Below are positions 42,849-53,335 of a DNA stretch of 64,000 nt, piece after piece. The DNA is from Tetrapyrgos nigripes (lineage: Eukaryota; Basidiomycota; Agaricomycetes; Agaricales; Campanellaceae). A program made the translations under genes and the position numbers. A model generated the notes under the pieces. It was given only the letters and a program-made list of their open reading frames with translations, did no database searches and was not told the DNA's origin. Position 1 is the first letter of the stretch. Every line of letters begins with the position of its first letter. The stretch lies in contig JAACJM010000179.1 of the NCBI GenBank assembly GCA_013368315.1, forward strand, positions 113,946 through 177,945, given 5' to 3'.

Positions 42849-43479
42849 TGACTTCTTGAGGACTCTAGTCTATAAAACAGCCATAAGTTCTGTGTATCCT
42901 TCTTGGTAGACACGTATAGTACATGTACTTTTCAACATTGGCCTGTACCGAGAATTGTAATTTTTTCAACAGAAGTCGCGGCGCCGGCGCCGACACTCAA
43001 ACCAAGCTAGCGCTCGAACCATCATCATTGGTACTGCCAGCGAACATTGGACTTCACATTCTCTAGTTTATCTAGTGGCACCGAACCCAAAGAGTAGTAA
43101 GGCTCTTGTCCGAATTCAGCAACTTGAACATGATCAGTTCTACACCGAACGAATAAAAATTTCAAGGCTCACCAACAGGACGCGCAGGTCACCGGACTAT
43201 CCAGTAACTCATCAAACATCTACACATCTTCAAGAGAGCTTCCAGTTGGTACGGCCCTATGCAATATAGAGGGAAGGGGCAGCTTCGGCTGCGAATGATG
43301 AAAACGAAAACGTGGTTGGTTTCTCGATGGGTTGGTTCAAATTGTGCGACAGAAATAGGTGAGTACAGAGACTCTCGCTCCTCTTCTTCTCATTCGCTTA
43401 TGACTGCTGGTATGAATATGCAGAACAGCATTCAAATCTCGAGATGTTATCCGGTATTGGAGTGATGCAAACCGAGATC
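42849..43479. other. Intergenic, no supported gene
   Basis: Contains a GGCGCCGGCGCC palindrome-like patch near 42980 and some open frame at 43075-43269 without ATG. Probably decayed sequence upstream of the next pseudogene. Confidence 0.3.
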
Positions 43480-44100
43480 CTGTGAGCTTCGTTTGTGTTC
43501 AAGACCCGTCGCTCTTTGTACTTACATGTCCAATTAAAACGATTTTTTTCTTCAGGTAGGGAGTTGTACAAAGTGAATTCACTCACCATCAACCTTCGCT
43601 TGGACGAGGATACGTTTGATCTCCTTCTAGGTCATGCGTCCGTCGTCAAAATCGGTGTTCAAACCTCGCCATTCCCTGACGCCGTCGACGGAAGCAGGAC
43701 TTTCAAAGCTGCTGCTAAGAGGAAGTAGGACGAGTTGGACAAGATGGGCAAACGAAGTCGGTCAAGGAGCAGTCTCGGACTGCGAAGCATCTCGGTGAGC
43801 AATTAGTCTTAGCTGGAGATGATGACAGCCCGCTGATGTCGTCTTATCATTTCAGACAAGTCCTAACAAGCAGTCTGCCACAGCTATGTTGTCGGCGTCA
43901 TCGGCGTCTACTCGAGCTATTCATCATGCCAAACGTCAAACGAGTCGATGCTGCGTTGATCCGTTCCTATCTGATGCCAGCAATAATGAGGATTCTATTT
44001 CCCTTCGCAAGCTTAACCGTCCACAAGGAATGCTGCGAAACATTTCTCCCCAAGCTGACAAATTTGCAAGTACAAGTCAATGTCAGTTGGTGATAGAGCT
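43480..44100 (+). pseudogene. Cysteine-cluster family remnant G1
   Basis: The block RELYKVNSLTINLRLDEDTFDLLLGHAS matches the segment just after the cluster in member F2 (KFDELRF...LDDPTFDVLFAHAS). The frame is cut by TAG at 43726-43728, then continues as DELDKMGKRSRSRSS. A downstream exon-like stretch (MLSASSASTRAIHHAK) follows an acceptor near 43857. The cysteine cluster itself is lost. Confidence 0.65.
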
Positions 44101-44119
44101 GTGCTAAAGAAGAATATTA

Positions 44120-45760
44120 TCTGTAACAACTGTAAATTGAGCAACTCTGCATGTTCAAGGAAGTTCGCCGAGATTCGCTCACGCCACAATGGAATTTCTT
44201 CAGCTGGATGGTCAAACTTTCGACCAGCTCCTCGCTTGTGGATCTATAGCGGGAGTTGACGATTCTTCTGGATTAGAAGACCAAACTGTCGAAGACACGA
44301 CAGCTCGATATTCTATTGGGAAGCGGAAAAGGGACGAGCAGGAAGGTGTCCAAGAGAGACCTGCACAACTTCGACGTAGCAGTAGAGCTGCGACGACAAG
44401 CCAACGCCGTTCGGTGAGCTGATTACTTCGAAACGTAATTGTATGTCACTAACCTCATACAGGTCCGGGCCTATAATTCCCAAGCACGGTCTGCGATATC
44501 ATCTAGTCTGACCTCACAGTCTACCACTTCGTCAAATCCCCATCCCACTCTCGCTTTTCACCTTCCCAGGATCCCGAGCCTATGCAGCAGCAAAGGAACA
44601 TGTCATCCGATGATCAGGAGATCGTCCGTCTGCGAGAAGAGAACATAAATTTGCAACCAGAGATAGTAGCCTGGTTGAAGAGATGTTGTGATGATGAAGG
44701 AGAATCTGAAACAGACAACGAGCAGTTCAGGGATGAGTACAAAGAACGTGAAGCACAGTTGAAGGAGAATATTGTGCGCCTTGAAGAAAACATTGAAGAT
44801 CTGCAGCAGGATATCCAAGGTCAGTTTTCTTTCTTGACGAAAAAGGTTTCTCTATGTAGCTGACTTCGACACAGCATATAAAAGCCAGCAAGCGTCACTC
44901 ATTTGGAACACAACAGTTGACATTGTGACAATTAGTGTCATTGGTTCCCTTTTGCATAGATCGATTTGCCAGTATTTCGAGGACCGGACGCTTCCTCGTG
45001 ATGAATAGGGCTGCACGCCGTACCCGTATGTACGGCTTCGACGGGTACGGTTGTACGGGTGTCGTAACCGTACCGTCGAACCTCGAGAACTTGCTTGATA
45101 CGGTACGGGTAGACCCGTAAAATGCCCGTATGGATACGGCTTATACGACCGTATATACGGGATTGTATCTATATTTGGATATTTTCGGAGTAAGTACTTT
45201 CCAAAATTGCACTTACACGGTCGGATGTCCCTCCACAATGCTCCGTTGCCATTCACCTACCAATTTGAAGACCAAGCGAGGACCGACCAAGGATCGATCG
45301 ACGATAGCGCCTTCAGTTCTTCTTTGTTGACATGTTAAGATGACGAACAGTGCTAGAAGGTTGCAAAAGGGTGCGAAGATGCCTTTGACTTGCAATGTGA
45401 GTATTAGCTAGCCCAAAAAAGCTGAAATACGCTAATTTTTCAACAATTATTAGAGATTTTACAGAAAAACCCATATATACGGGTCGTATACCGTAAAATT
45501 TCCCGTACCCGTACCGCCGCAAGTCCCAGAAGTGGATTGTACGGGACGGTTACGGATGCACCCATACCCGTACAATATACGGTTGAACAGCCCTAGCACT
45601 GATGAAATGTGTGCCGTCCTTCAACAAGTGTCCGAACAGCTGCTGGAACTAGAGCAAAGTCTTGCTGATCGGAAAGGCAAACTTCCTATTGGACATGACG
45701 CTGTGTTGGAGGCCATGAGGTACCAGACCGTTTCTGAGGGTGATGAGAATGGAGATGATG
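44120..45760 (+). pseudogene. Cysteine-cluster family remnant G2, interrupted by a hAT-like MITE
   Basis: Starts with half of a cluster (C-NN-C-KLSNSA-C-SRKFAEIR). A frameshift near 44190 leads into LDGQTFDQLLACGSIAG, a basic linker (KRKRDEQEG), and a coiled coil after an intron (VRLREENINLQPEIVAW; ENIVRLEENIEDLQQDIQG). The C-terminal module (AYKSQQASLIWN ... FEDRTLPRDE) is interrupted at 45006 and resumes at 45607 with MCAVLQQVSEQLLELEQ and GHDAVLEAM. Removing the MITE restores the frame exactly, so the C-terminal half was still open when it inserted. Confidence 0.75.
45006..45598. mobile_element. hAT-like MITE with TACCCGTA-type subterminal repeats
   Basis: The left end TAGGGCTGCACG and right end GAACAGCCCTAGCA share the inverted core AGGGCTG. 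Both ends carry many copies of ACCCGTAC / TACGGGTA motifs, reminiscent of Ac/hAT subterminal repeats. The flanks GTGATGAA (44998-45005) and CTGATGAA (45599-45606) are identical in 7 of 8 bases, fitting an 8-bp hAT-type duplication. No coding capacity, 593 bp. Confidence 0.78.
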
Positions 45761-46041
45761 ATCACCGGTCTCAGTGCCATGCTGTCGTTCTGAGTCCACG
45801 CTGGACTTTCTTTGCAATTAGTTCAAGTCAGCAGAAGCAGCCTTTACGATGATTGAGGACGCCTTTCTTGACTGAACCACGTTCTGCCTTTATTGTATGT
45901 ACAATGTAGGAGTAGAACTGAGTACTAGAGGCTGACTAAACAAGCAGACGTATTATACAGACCATCAACTTATACATATATGATACAGCAGTCATATCCA
46001 ACACAGTTAGACAGTTAAGGGCCTGAGCATGAAAATCTACA

Positions 46042-49000
46042 TCAATGCATCGCACCAGCAGCAACCGAATCCGCGACCCTTGAGATACCATCTATTCTTC
46101 CAGAGATAAGGTCCAACTCCTCTAGCAAAGTTTGGTGTCTATAAGCAAGGCGCATGTTCGGCACGTTTGTCTAGGGCACAACACAAGAACAGTGAGAAGC
46201 TAGCCATCATAACAAAAGATCTAGTGATACTTACCTTGTGTATATCGTTCCCAGCTGCACCAGGCAAATACCACTGGTGACCCAACCAGTGCTGTTTCAT
46301 CTCCATTTCGAAACCACTCTGAATAACAGAGTTGCGTGCAAGCTCTGCCAAGGAGCTTTGGGGCATTTTGTAGATCTGCATTGAAAAAACTCAGTTCAGT
46401 ACGTGATCTGAAGAAACGAGGGCTTGCATCAAGGAAGACGTACATGAGCAACGACACTATACTCCTCCAAAAGCGGTTCCTAGAACGACGTCAGGCCTTA
46501 TACCTCTACGGGACTACATCTTACATACCTTGGTGAAATGGAACTGCAAAGGGTCATCCGTGCTCAGACTAATATTCAGCCCAGTCTTGAAGAACTCGGG
46601 GAACGGGTTCCTCTCGTAAGACAAGAACAGAGCGTTATTGCTCAACGGGCTCATGGCAATACCAATTTGTTTCAGGTAGAAGAGGTATTGCAAAGCAGGC
46701 ACCTTTCGGAGAAGGATTCCATGGGATATGGAGTGTCCTGTGAGGAAGGCAGATGTGAGATGGTCGGTGTCACCAGCTTCGCCAGAGTGTGGTCGGAAAA
46801 CGAAGGTATCTGCAAGAGAGTAATGATGTCAGACACGGGACGACGACAAGAACGGGATGACTGACTGAAACCACGCTTCTGGCGCCATTGGTTGAGACTA
46901 GCCATGTTGGCGTATGTGTAGTACACCCTGAAGATATATACAGTCAGTACGATATTATAATACCGACATGAACTGAAGACATACCAATACGAATAAGGCG
47001 GCGACTTGTCGGTGTCCCAAAGTCTAGGATAAGGATACTTCTTGTAAATTCGCCTTTCTACCCTTGACTCGTCATCCACCGAGTCGAAGCCCACCACTCG
47101 CTGTAGGAACACATGCAGCTCCGGGTGTGACTTTGGGTTCTTGGTGACTTCAAACAGAGGCTTGAAAAGGTCTATCATGATTCAGGTATCCAGTTAGTAC
47201 ACATGGATCTTACATCAATATGGTTATTACTCACTGGTCACTATATCCTCAAACGTCTTCACGGACCCATTAGCTTTGTAGACTTCGTATAAGCGTGGTA
47301 CTTGAATGAGCCAGCGGACATTATGGGAGAAGAGTTTGTTGTTGACGACCCATTTTGCGAGCTTGTCCCATTCGTCTAGGGATCGGCCGTAGATACTCAG
47401 ACGCCATTCGCAATTCTTCAAAAGACGCGATTAGTGTGATTAATGTGGTGAGGGCATATCGTAACGTACTTGGTACTTGCTCTGTTCGAGATCAGTCATG
47501 AGCTCTGTCAGGTCAGTGTTGTCAGCGTCAACGAGCGTGTAAGATAAGGCTCAAAGTCAAACCTGAGGTGAGCTCAGCCAGATAGCGACCCTCGATGTAA
47601 TTATCGGTCTTGAGGAAAATTTCCCTCAGCCTTGACTCTCCAATAGGGTTGTACTTGAGATTAAACTTGTCGAAACGGTGGAAAGAGTCTTGCTGTGCGT
47701 GCATGTCTAGAGTGTCGATAGATAGGTCATACGCCGTCAGTTTCAGCGATTGAAAGACTTGTTCTAATGTCAACTCGTGGCCATCGCGGAATATGACGAT
47801 GTCCTATGGTTCTTGTTAATGAACTGCACGAAAAGCCAGAATGGAGGACCAACCTGCGGACTGCGCTTCATCTTAGATTTGATGAAGCGGAGCAAATGCT
47901 TTTGGTTCATGCTACTCGAGTGGTGAACATGGGTGTCTACTTTTCTGACGTTGTAGAAGTCGCTGTAAGGAAGACGTTAGAACCGAGATAATGAGACGCT
48001 GAGAGCTCTTACCGATGAGGAACGCGCTTCACCTCGGCCATCTCTTGGACCTCATTCATCAGACTGTACATCTGGAACTTGCTAGACAAGTAGCGCAGCC
48101 GTCTGAAGGCGAAACTTTTCATAGGACCATCGGCGATGACCCCGAGGACATAGTCCAGGTCCTGGAAGTATTCACGAACAGTAGGGATGTCGAAAATGGG
48201 TTTCTGGTGCTCTGAATTGTCGTATATCTGGTAGACACCGGTATCATCAATAGCAAATTCCCAAGCGTCTTCTCCAGGTATTTCGCACTCGTCAAAGTTA
48301 AATTCGCCGACAGGTGAATGTCGTCCGTCAGCGGTCATGGCATGCTTTTTATCGGTCCAATGCCAATGAGGAGGTGGGGGCTTGGGATATATCCTCCATT
48401 TCTCTGGTTGTGGAGGAGCGTGATTGGTTGCAATGTCGGTATAGGGTCGCATACCAGGAAGGTCGGCGTGCTCGTCATCGAAGCCAGGGAAATTGCCATC
48501 GTAATCTCTGGGATTGTCACCGAGCCTTTGACGCGATTTACACATGTATTTGTCGCGTAACTTGAGGCATTTCTGGAGTGATTGAAAGAGATGAAGCAGT
48601 TCAGGATTTATGGTAATTTCCGGAACTATAGGTCTGTCAGTTTGTAGGATATAGTTGCCTATTGCAATCACACACTTGTAGGAATGCGTTCCTTCCTAAT
48701 TTCACCCTCATCCTCCGTATCCTCAAGGAACGGACTGGCAGGACGATGATGACTCGAGTCCCCGAAAACGGACTGAAGCGTAGACATTTGCAAGCTGCCT
48801 ACAAACGATGCAGAGCCTTCAGATGCCGCATCTGAGCCTCGTCTTTGAGATAGATATTTTCCTTCTATCTGCCTCGTTGTGAAGGACGTATTAGATATCT
48901 TGCAGGACTTTTTTTTTGCACACTTACATGCTGAAGGGTTTTCTCTTCCGTATATCCAAAAAATCCATCTCTATTCTCCGGGACTTGAAGGTGGTCCGTA

Positions 49001-49146
49001 GAGTCCTTTGGCGTTAGGTCTCTATGGTCAGGTGTTGCGTGGTGGGACATGAGGGTCGAAAACAAGTGAAGAAAGTGGAAGAATTTGCTATGAGGCTTCA
49101 CCGCACGTGTCGGATCTAGTCTGGCCTTGTCCGGAACTTCAATCAT
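46042..49146 (-). CDS. AMD1: AMP deaminase
   Basis: Multi-exon gene. N-terminal exon [16 protein letters not shown] at 49146 (a second candidate start is [11 protein letters not shown]), then [12 protein letters not shown]. Conserved blocks in family order: [21 protein letters not shown] (metal-binding HxH), [15 protein letters not shown], ...[17 protein letters not shown] region ([13 protein letters not shown]), [68 protein letters not shown] and KQHWLG. TGA at 46042-46044. Catalyses AMP + water to IMP + ammonia in purine salvage and energy balance; cytosolic, Zn-dependent. About ten short introns, all frame-keeping where I checked. The HSGEAG block has Ser where, from memory of the family, Cys is usual. 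Otherwise intact. Confidence 0.93.
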
Positions 49147-50128
49147 CCCTGCAAAGTTGACTCAAAAACAAGAAGGAAATTATTCGCAACCACTTCAAGG
49201 ACCTCTATTTATATGCAGCAAAGCTGGTTTACTTTCTTCACCGCGGCAGTCAAACGTTTGAAGAACATGGATGGACTGATCAAAGCTGGAATGGCATTGT
49301 CAACGTTCTCCAATGTCCCATTTCACGATCGTACCTTCAGGACTGCATGAGGTTCAACTCTTCGCACCTTTTCTTTAATATTGACTTTTGTCTGGATTTC
49401 CTGGACCTGCTGCATCCAGTCATGTCATTATAGAGGTACCGTGCCAATGAAGAGGAGCCATTGGAATTTGATTAGCTGCTGCAACCCAGAAAAATCTCTT
49501 GGGCTAGCTTTTGTCTTGAAGATGATGGATCTCCGTGCCTGACGAGCACGAGATACGGTCACTTGCACAGTCTGTTCTCCACACCATATCCACGCGTCAA
49601 ACCGCTGGCAAGGCTTCATGTTTTCGCGTGTCATAGTCACTGCTCAGACTGCACACTTGGATATCGGATGGCAAAGGCTTTCACTGAAATGCTCTTGGAA
49701 AACTTTGTATACTACTACTCATAGTAGCTCGCAGGTCTTTCTGGTAGCATCATAGTTCACCGGATCTTCTCTCCCACTCCAGTTCTTTACACCATGATAA
49801 TGTTTAATACCTAGGTAACAAATATAGGCGGGTGCAGCTCCATGCGAAGAAAGCGAGATCGGAACTGAAGAGTCTTCATAGCGGTGACATAACAATGAGG
49901 CCAGCAAGTTCACAGTGACGCCGAAGTTTGGCAATGCAGCGGATCGGGTGCACTTTTGGACCCGGAACGAAGAGACGTGAGGCTCTTCCGTTCGTGAGCT
50001 CTCAAACATAACATTGTTGCATCACCTCCAACAACCACGATATCAACGACATAAGATGTGTATTAAAGTAACGTGAAGAACAGGCCAATTGTTTACAGTG
50101 GATAGCATGAATCTGCATATCCGTCAAA
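49147..50128. other. Intergenic, no supported gene
   Basis: The AMP deaminase 5' flank and HET-a 3' flank. Two minus-strand open frames (49428-49640, 49719-50009) show no recognisable domain, start context or splicing, and I treat them as chance. Confidence 0.4.
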
Positions 50129-52282
50129 TCAAGGGCTTTGCAAGGCCTTCTCCGCTGTCGTTATCCCAGATCGACGTCTAAAGTGACGTCCTAAAATCCG
50201 ACCAATTGGGCCTGGCGCCAGTTCACCTGGACGGGAGACGGTACAGTCAAGTATATGTGGTCCCTGCTGCTTGTTCTTGAATCCATGGACAGAAAAGACA
50301 AAGTCAAGCTCGTGAGTTTCCGCCTCTAGCTTCAGCTTTGCCGAGGGCGGATGGTGCTCGGCCAGAGGATAACGTTCCCAAACTCTTGCTGCGTTTTCCT
50401 TCCCAGAAGTCACGCCTACCCATGCTGTCGCTGAATGAAAACCGACTGCAACCTGTATGTAGCGAGGTGGCTGCGAGCTTGTGACGTGGCCCTGCTTGGG
50501 TAGATCGACCTTGTAGGTGAGTACATGGCAGGACTGCGACAATGCGAATGAGGGGGGGTCAAGGATGATGAAATGGTTCCAATCCTCAGAATCTGATTCG
50601 GTTATACAACGGCTGCGTGGATAAACTTCCTGGAGAGTTAATTCGCAGAAGGGGTGGGACACCTTGGTTGGCACCGTGAAACCTATCCCCGGAGACCGTG
50701 TTGGAGTTTGCAAGAAGAAAGGTGTGTTTGGGTCGTTTTTGGAAACGTATCCGACTTCGAGAAGCCTCTCCGAACGGTCACCTGTCATCTCCCAATCAAC
50801 AGACACCACCCCGCCATTCTTGAAAGACTTCGTCACACTGTCCACATATGGATCAAATCCAAAGGTTTGCTTCTCAGGCGCTCCAGCTGGTGCTATATCG
50901 GTGACGAGTTTGTAGCCCGGGACGTGGGCTGGATTGAATGAGATGGAAAAGCTGTCTTCCCTGGATAATGATTGGTAATTGGTCGCAATGAGCTCCCATA
51001 CGCTCTTCCGGTTTTCGTGTTGTAGAGCCACGCGGAATGTAGAGTCGTCCAGAAAATCGACTGCGAGTGAAGGGGATGATTCCACCCATTGGGTATAAGA
51101 AAAGTGATCTTCTGCAGACAGGAGTAGTTTCGTATGAACCCTGACGTGCTGACCACGCACGGGTTTCCAGTTTTTTCTTCGAAGAACTGAAGGTTCCTTT
51201 ACGGTGATATCAAAAAGAGTATGGGGTGGAGGACGATTAGCAAGAAAGGACTCGTCCGCACAAACTCGACGCCATTCTTCTTGGGGCGATTTCATTGGTA
51301 GAAGAAAGACAGTGAAGTATCGTCCTTTCGGGTCTTTTGCAGATTTACAGTCTAAGGAGGCATAGAAGACTCCATCCAACCTCTTTTGATCCAGAGGTCG
51401 CATGCCTAACGAGATATGCACACCATTGTTGCCAAAGGAGAACGATGATTTTCCCCTAATTGCGTGTGCATCAGAGGCGAGGATATCACCAGCCAGTCTG
51501 AATTCATAAGGAGACCTCGCCAATAGTCCTCTTGGCGTGTTCGTAGAAGCGACCCAGGCGAAGATACTGCGGTCGTCAGAAATTTTGATAATTTCCTGCT
51601 GCAGCCGCATGAAAGCCTTCGCAGCACCTTCTCCGTAGATTGGAGGTATGTTTACCCCAAAGATCCCCAACAAGCAGTAAGCCTGATCCTCTGCCCTCGT
51701 CGTCTCTCTGTATGCAGCCCATGACATCCTTTGAGCTATGCTGAACCCGTCTATGTCACCATTCTCGAAGACTCTCGTCGGAATGGACGTTATCGCGGAG
51801 ACAACGTCGCGCAAATTCCACCTCGTCCCCAATTTGACCCATTCCTGATCCAAAAACACGACGTAAGATGGTGCGAGTAACTCCTGCAATGTCCATCCTC
51901 TCTTAAACCATCTGCTGCTCCTAAACGTAGATCCTGCGTCCCGAGGATGTATCTTCCCAGAAACATCACTCAAGTATGCATAACATACTTCAGCGTCCTC
52001 GTAGTACTGATACATCGAGTTGAGAGCCTCTGAAAGCTCAGCACTACTTTCTTTGTTGATGCAGCACGAGTCTATCCAGATCCAATCAAAGTTGTATTGC
52101 CGTGCACGCTTGCAAGCGTTTTCGACTTTAGCGTAGCCGGCTTTGCCTTTCGCAACCTCGAGATTTTGGATGTCCTGGAATGTGATTTCTTCCTTCTCCC
52201 AGGTGTGAGATAGAATGGCATAGGGCGGGATGTCGGTATAGAATTCCTCGAGCTTGAGGGTTTTCGTGTGTAGGAGACGCAT
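50129..52282 (-). CDS. HET-domain protein a (717 aa)
   Basis: A single uninterrupted coding exon from MRLLHTKTLKLEEFYTD. The HET domain lies at about residues 20-150: PPYAILSHTWEKEEITFQD, WIWIDSCCINKESSAELSE and SRWFKRGWTLQELLAPSYV. It is followed by the family extension (RAEDQAYCLLGIFGVNIPPI, DDRSIFAWVAS, RGLLARSPYEFR) and about 430 residues of a beta-rich, uncharacterised C-terminal region. HET proteins are fungal cell-death effectors in vegetative incompatibility; the C-terminal part may sense or regulate. An apparent 5' UTR intron (52304-52359, GTGAGC...CTGTAG) lies 21 nt upstream of the ATG. Divergently oriented to HET-b. Confidence 0.92.
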   Translation of the reverse strand: MRLLHTKTLKLEEFYTDIPPYAILSHTWEKEEITFQDIQNLEVAKGKAGYAKVENACKRARQYNFDWIWIDSCCINKESSAELSEALNSMYQYYEDAEVCYAYLSDVSGKIHPRDAGSTFRSSRWFKRGWTLQELLAPSYVVFLDQEWVKLGTRWNLRDVVSAITSIPTRVFENGDIDGFSIAQRMSWAAYRETTRAEDQAYCLLGIFGVNIPPIYGEGAAKAFMRLQQEIIKISDDRSIFAWVASTNTPRGLLARSPYEFRLAGDILASDAHAIRGKSSFSFGNNGVHISLGMRPLDQKRLDGVFYASLDCKSAKDPKGRYFTVFLLPMKSPQEEWRRVCADESFLANRPPPHTLFDITVKEPSVLRRKNWKPVRGQHVRVHTKLLLSAEDHFSYTQWVESSPSLAVDFLDDSTFRVALQHENRKSVWELIATNYQSLSREDSFSISFNPAHVPGYKLVTDIAPAGAPEKQTFGFDPYVDSVTKSFKNGGVVSVDWEMTGDRSERLLEVGYVSKNDPNTPFFLQTPTRSPGIGFTVPTKVSHPFCELTLQEVYPRSRCITESDSEDWNHFIILDPPSFALSQSCHVLTYKVDLPKQGHVTSSQPPRYIQVAVGFHSATAWVGVTSGKENAARVWERYPLAEHHPPSAKLKLEAETHELDFVFSVHGFKNKQQGPHILDCTVSRPGELAPGPIGRILGRHFRRRSGITTAEKALQSP

Positions 52283-53335
52283 GGGTTGGAGTTGATACTA
52301 GCTACAGGGAATTAGGATTGAGGATGAAGGCTTTGGGGGTTTGAAAGCGTTGTGCTCACCTTGGGAAAGGGAACGAGAAGCTGTAAAGCCTGCGCCATGT
52401 GCAGAGGCTTTTAGAGAGGACGCCAATGGTACCAATCAGACAGAGATGCCGTATCGGTCACAGCTTTGCAATGACATGGAAGCACTCGATCACACTCGGC
52501 CAAAATCAACATGGCAACAACGAAGAGATTTGCCAATGTTAGCAGGTCAGGAACCGTAGGACGGGGGGTCGACAGGCGTAGTTGACTGGTGAACCTGTTA
52601 TCCAATGCTGTTAGATTTGAAAACTGAGCCAAGTGAATTTCGTTTCACGATGGATGTCGAGTAATTCCAAAATCTCGCGGTAGTGACCGTTGCGACATTG
52701 TCAAGAATAGAACAGAGACAGGTATCCGGAGCAGCACTGCATCAGTGTATGATTCCACATGGTTGCGAAAGGAGAACCGCGTCGCTCGTCATTGTGTCTT
52801 CTTCAACCACCATATGCATGTTTTCCTTCCCAAGTTGTACAGCCTCAAGCGACTGTCATCGCAAGAAAACCTCTCTCCTGCTTCGGTCGTCTACGCATAC
52901 TAGTAGAAGGATCTCCAAAGATTTCAAACCGTTACCGATTTGCACTATAGCTAGTCTGATTCCCCACACCTTCACGCACACACCATGAAACCCCATCACG
53001 ACCTTACAGTTCGGTAAACAACCCAGTCAAACCTAAGCGTGGATGAGGACAGCCTGTCCCGGGACCGGTATTATACCTAGAATACTCAGTTTGTTACATG
53101 TTTTAGTTACTCTACCGGGGCCGCCTGCCCCGACGTCTTGGCCCTTAGTCTGGCCTGCTAGTCGTTAAATAAAGAGGAAAAAAAAAAAAAAAAAAAAATA
53201 GCTAGTCTGATTGATTGAATCAGGTTCATGGTGGGAATGGCCGTGAACCTTGGATAGCCCTTTCTTCCTCTCTACGAGGTGCGTCGCGAACAGACTATCT
53301 TTATCTACAACGACTCATCAAACTTATATAGATAG
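52283..53335. other. Divergent intergenic region between HET-a and HET-b
   Basis: Holds the promoters of both genes and a retroposed insert at 52962-53197. The region 52683-52988 has an open frame without recognisable features, not called. Confidence 0.5.
52962..53197 (+). mobile_element. Retroposed 236-bp insert: poly(A) tail and 15-bp TSD
   Basis: Flanked by the perfect duplication ATAGCTAGTCTGATT (52947-52961 and 53198-53212). The insert ends with TTAAATAAAGAGG followed by about 20 A residues (from 53178), that is, a polyadenylation signal and tail. The body contains a GC-rich stem-like stretch GGGGCCGCCTGCCCCG and no obvious tRNA-type A/B boxes. It fits LINE-mediated insertion of a SINE, a 5'-truncated LINE or an mRNA end; the source is not identifiable here. 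Confidence 0.88.

Noticed and set aside
43075..43269. Frame beginning at a GTG that could be the N-terminus of remnant G1
   Set aside because: There is no ATG, and no match to the N-terminal helices of the other family members could be made.
49428..50009. Two minus-strand frames between AMP deaminase and HET-a
   Set aside because: No recognisable motif, poor coding look, no splice signals linking them.
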